From the NCBI GenBank assembly GCA_934754655.1, contig CAKVIC010000010.1, forward strand, positions 1 to 64,000: 64,000 bases of DNA, given 5' to 3'. The position numbers and the translations under genes were made by a program. Below the pieces are notes generated by a model. The model had not been told where the DNA came from. It saw only the letters and a program-made list of their open reading frames with translations, and did no database searches. The DNA comes from an uncultured Candidatus Melainabacteria bacterium. GTDB taxonomy: Bacteria > Cyanobacteriota > Vampirovibrionia > Gastranaerophilales > Gastranaerophilaceae. Below, in pieces: positions 61,696 to 64,000 of this stretch. Each line of letters opens with the position of its first letter. Within the stretch, counting starts at the first letter, position 1.

Positions 61696-62535
61696 TTATA
61701 AATCAGCTTTTATGCAACGATTCATAATAAAAATAGCTAAGATGATTATCAAAGAACCTATTGAAAAATTTATTAAATTGATTTTTTCATCAAAAATCAG
61801 TATTGAAAATAAAACTCCAAACGGAATTTTTAAATTATTCATGATTGCTAATATAGAGCTAGATACAAGCTTTGCCCCTTTGTTCCATAAAAAGAATCCG
61901 ATTCCTGTTGGAACTATTCCTAAATATAGGATTGATAATATTTGTAGATTAGTCAAAGAATTAGTATAATCATTATTTAAAATTACTATAGGTAAAATTG
62001 CTGAAAAAGCTCCTAAATAAGAGATAGATATAAGATTTTGAGTTTTTATTTCATTTGGAATAAAATGCTTCCATAATATTTGTCCAAGTGCAAAAGTGCA
62101 ATTAGAGGTTTCCATTAATAAAATTCCCTTTATAATTTGAGAAAATTCTATATTTTGCCAAACAATAATTATTGCACCAACTACTGATAGTAATATGCAA
62201 AAAATGTAAATAGGTTTGAATTTTTCGCCCCAAAAAGAAGCCCAAATAGCTACAAATACAGGGGTAGATGTTGTAAGTAAAGCAATTTCGTTTCCTTGTA
62301 GATATTTAAATGCTTGAAGAAATGAAACATACATTACTCCAAATTGAATAATACCAATAAAAAAAGCTTTAGATAAAATTTTAAAATCATTTTTTTTGAT
62401 AAAAGGAAGAAATATTAAAAAAGCTAAAAAAAGCCTTAATAAAACGACAAAATCAGCAGGCAAAGTGCATAATTGACTTTTTATTAAGCCAAATGATAAT
62501 GAAAAACATATTGTAGCAAATATTAAATATAACAT
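61696..62535 (-). CDS. EamA-family (DMT) transporter
   Basis: A 279-residue protein with about ten membrane segments in two EamA repeats. The first half starts LIFATICFSLSFGLIKSQ and has FVAIWASFWGEKFKPIYIF near 90, with the conserved E-K before the next helix; the second ends with SILIFDEKINLINFSIG. It is a distant paralogue of the transporter at 43417. The substrate is unknown. It follows the purD-like gene by 27 bases and may share its transcript. Confidence 0.82.
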   Translation of the reverse strand: MLYLIFATICFSLSFGLIKSQLCTLPADFVVLLRLFLAFLIFLPFIKKNDFKILSKAFFIGIIQFGVMYVSFLQAFKYLQGNEIALLTTSTPVFVAIWASFWGEKFKPIYIFCILLSVVGAIIIVWQNIEFSQIIKGILLMETSNCTFALGQILWKHFIPNEIKTQNLISISYLGAFSAILPIVILNNDYTNSLTNLQILSILYLGIVPTGIGFFLWNKGAKLVSSSILAIMNNLKIPFGVLFSILIFDEKINLINFSIGSLIIILAIFIMNRCIKADL

Positions 62536-62562
62536 TTTTACTGAACTTTTGTGATTATAATA

Positions 62563-63804
62563 TTAAGTTTTTTGCTTATATGAGCAAATATCTGTACGAT
62601 ATAATAATCCTTTAAAATCAATGTTTTGAGCTGATTCATAAGCTTTTTTAACTGCGCTTGTTACAGTGCGACCTTGCGTTATTAAATTAACAACGGCTCC
62701 GTTTTCTGCAATATATTCGAGATATCGATTTTTATTAATGTTCGGATAAAATTCAAGCATCGTATCTTCTTCAATTTCTTCAAGTCCATTTATAATGTTG
62801 TTGGAATTCATTTTATTATTGCAATGCAAAGACAATGTCGCGTAAAAATAATCTTTTGTTTTTATAAAATCAACATCATCGCTAAAAGTACCTAAAATAC
62901 ATGATTCAAATAATTTGTAAAGGTTGTCATCTATTGATTGTAATATAGAAGTTGAATCGCAATCACTCATTGTTGGAGTAAAATCAATTATTGATAAATT
63001 ATCATCACTTAAAATTCCATTTACTCCGAGGATTCCTAAATATGGTTCACCGATTATTTGCAAATGTTCTAAAACCGGATATATAATTCTTTCCATGATA
63101 AAATTAATATTTTTGTCTGATAATTTGTAATTGGGAACGCATGCGCCCATGCCTGTTGTTAATTGTCCGCCATCTCCATTCAAAGAATGTTTATATAATA
63201 GTGATGAGCCTAATGGTAAAGCTTTGTACCCGTCAGTTAAAACATAAAAGGCAAAAGGTGTTCCGTTAACATAATCTTCTATTAAAACTTTTTGGGTTGT
63301 ATTATTAAAAAAAGATTCCAAAAAACTTTTTGCAACACTGTAAGATGGAAGGATTGTGGCGCTAGATTTTTCATTTGTTTTTATAACAACAGGATATTCA
63401 GAGCGTTTTAAGTAATCTAGCATTAAATTAAGTTTCTCAAAAATTCCAAATCTCGGTGTCGGAATCTTTAACTTATACATTAATTTTTTTGAATTTGTTT
63501 TGTTAAACAATAAGGCTGCGGTTTCAGCTTTTGGTGCTAAAATAGGAATATTATTTTCTGCAAAAATTTTTGCAATATTTGATTCTAGAATATCTTTAGA
63601 AGTTGGAATAACCATTGAAATATCGTTTTCTAATGCAAAATCTAATAATTCGACAATGTTATTACTTCTTATATCAACACAAGTTGCAATATCTGATAAT
63701 TTTTTGTTTCCAGAAGTTATAAAAACATTAAAATCTTTGCAAAAAATTTTTGCAAAAGATTCTGCTCCCAAATTATTTCCGATAATTAATATGTTTTTTT
63801 TCAT
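62563..63804 (-). CDS. purD: Phosphoribosylamine-glycine ligase (PurD), divergent
   Basis: PurD joins glycine to phosphoribosylamine in purine synthesis. The 413-residue protein has the ATP-grasp layout: N-terminal Rossmann part (KNILIIGNNLGAESFAKIF), LIEDYVNGTPFAFYVLTDGY near 165-185, NGDGGQLTTGMGA near 203 where PurD has DGDxGPNTGGMGA, GILGVNGIL near 250, and the C-terminal SAVKKAYESAQNIDFKGLLY then RTDI. Several PurD residues differ (GTPFA for GEE-S), so it is a divergent member or a relative with another substrate. Confidence 0.75.
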   Translation of the reverse strand: MKKNILIIGNNLGAESFAKIFCKDFNVFITSGNKKLSDIATCVDIRSNNIVELLDFALENDISMVIPTSKDILESNIAKIFAENNIPILAPKAETAALLFNKTNSKKLMYKLKIPTPRFGIFEKLNLMLDYLKRSEYPVVIKTNEKSSATILPSYSVAKSFLESFFNNTTQKVLIEDYVNGTPFAFYVLTDGYKALPLGSSLLYKHSLNGDGGQLTTGMGACVPNYKLSDKNINFIMERIIYPVLEHLQIIGEPYLGILGVNGILSDDNLSIIDFTPTMSDCDSTSILQSIDDNLYKLFESCILGTFSDDVDFIKTKDYFYATLSLHCNNKMNSNNIINGLEEIEEDTMLEFYPNINKNRYLEYIAENGAVVNLITQGRTVTSAVKKAYESAQNIDFKGLLYRTDICSYKQKT

Positions 63805-63888
63805 ACAGTGTATTGTAACATAAAATTTTTAGAAATAATATTTACATTTAAGCAGGATTGCGGTATTTTATTTTTAAGGGAGATAACA

Positions 63889-64000
63889 ATGAAAGAACAA
63901 TTAGAAAATATTTACAATTCAGCAAAAAAAGATATTGACTTAGCAAAAAGTGTTAATGATATTGAGGAAATTCGTCTTAAATATTTGAGCCGTAAAGGTG
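63889..64000 (+). CDS. pheS: Phenylalanyl-tRNA synthetase alpha chain (5' part)
   Basis: The gene begins at the ATG after AAGGGAG and runs off the window after 37 codons. The start MKEQLENIYNSAKKDIDLAK and the following EEIRLKYLSRKG are the coiled-coil N-terminus of PheS, where LGKKG or LSRKG marks the end of the tRNA-binding helix pair. pheT would be expected beyond the edge. Confidence 0.88.
   Translation, partial: MKEQLENIYNSAKKDIDLAKSVNDIEEIRLKYLSRKG

Overview
AT-rich (roughly 30% GC by eye) bacterial chromosome segment. I place it, with moderate confidence, in the non-photosynthetic sister lineage of Cyanobacteria (Vampirovibrionia/Melainabacteria, probably Gastranaerophilales). The reasons are a tRNA-Glu of cyanobacterial/plastid type with encoded CCA, a glycogen set (GlgC, a GH57 branching-type enzyme, a GH13 enzyme), a two-partner-secretion exoprotein, prepilin-like and TPR proteins, and several lineage-style proteins carrying an N-F-K-G/A or I-S-F-G motif near the N-terminus. 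No rRNA, CRISPR array or complete insertion sequence is visible.

Layout. 0-6 kb: tRNA-Thr, a secreted TPR protein, a 5'-nucleotidase-like phosphoesterase, a dispersed repeat, and a small operon (small unknown gene, ribF, formyltransferase). 6.0-6.73 kb: a chromosomal scar with two gene fragments that meet head to head and an orphaned terminator. 6.73-18.26 kb: an integrated mobile element of about 11.5 kb bounded by a perfect 14-bp direct repeat, inserted at the 3' end of tRNA-Asn by a large serine recombinase. 18.5-30 kb: alaS, mnmG, a lipoprotein, a large SF1 helicase with a nuclease-like tail, a TPR protein and a diguanylate cyclase. 30-37.7 kb: lineage-specific small proteins, dispersed repeats, a GH13 enzyme, a filamentous-haemagglutinin-type exoprotein and glgC. 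37.7-44.2 kb: polA, a membrane protein, rplS-rbgA and a transporter. 44.2-47.5 kb: a decayed zone (IS3 remnant, start-less lipoprotein, oxidoreductase fragment), a kinase-like protein and tRNA-Glu. 47.6-64 kb: sugar ABC permease, GH57 enzyme, radical SAM protein, prepilin, anmK-manC, a flavoprotein-folK pair, clpP-clpX, rlmD-type methyltransferase, DEDDh exonuclease, thioredoxin, transporter, purD-like gene and the start of pheS.

The most interesting part is the element. It has replication genes (DUF3987-type helicase with a one-base frameshift, CHC2/TOPRIM primase), a XRE regulator, a serine integrase, and two separate modules that look like phage defence. One is a tightly overlapping operon of a zinc-ribbon/deoxyribosyltransferase-like protein, an unrecognised protein and an AbiH-family protein. 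The other is a reverse transcriptase with an Abi-alpha (DUF4393) partner behind the XRE gene. There are no capsid, portal or large-terminase genes, so it resembles a phage satellite or integrative mobilizable element. The integrase and replication operons share an almost identical promoter, and integration exchanges the last residues of the integrase for tRNA-derived sequence.

Elsewhere two small related genes sit behind textbook sigma-28 (FliA) promoters, and TTGTAAC boxes recur in front of several surface or lineage-specific genes, which suggests a regulon.
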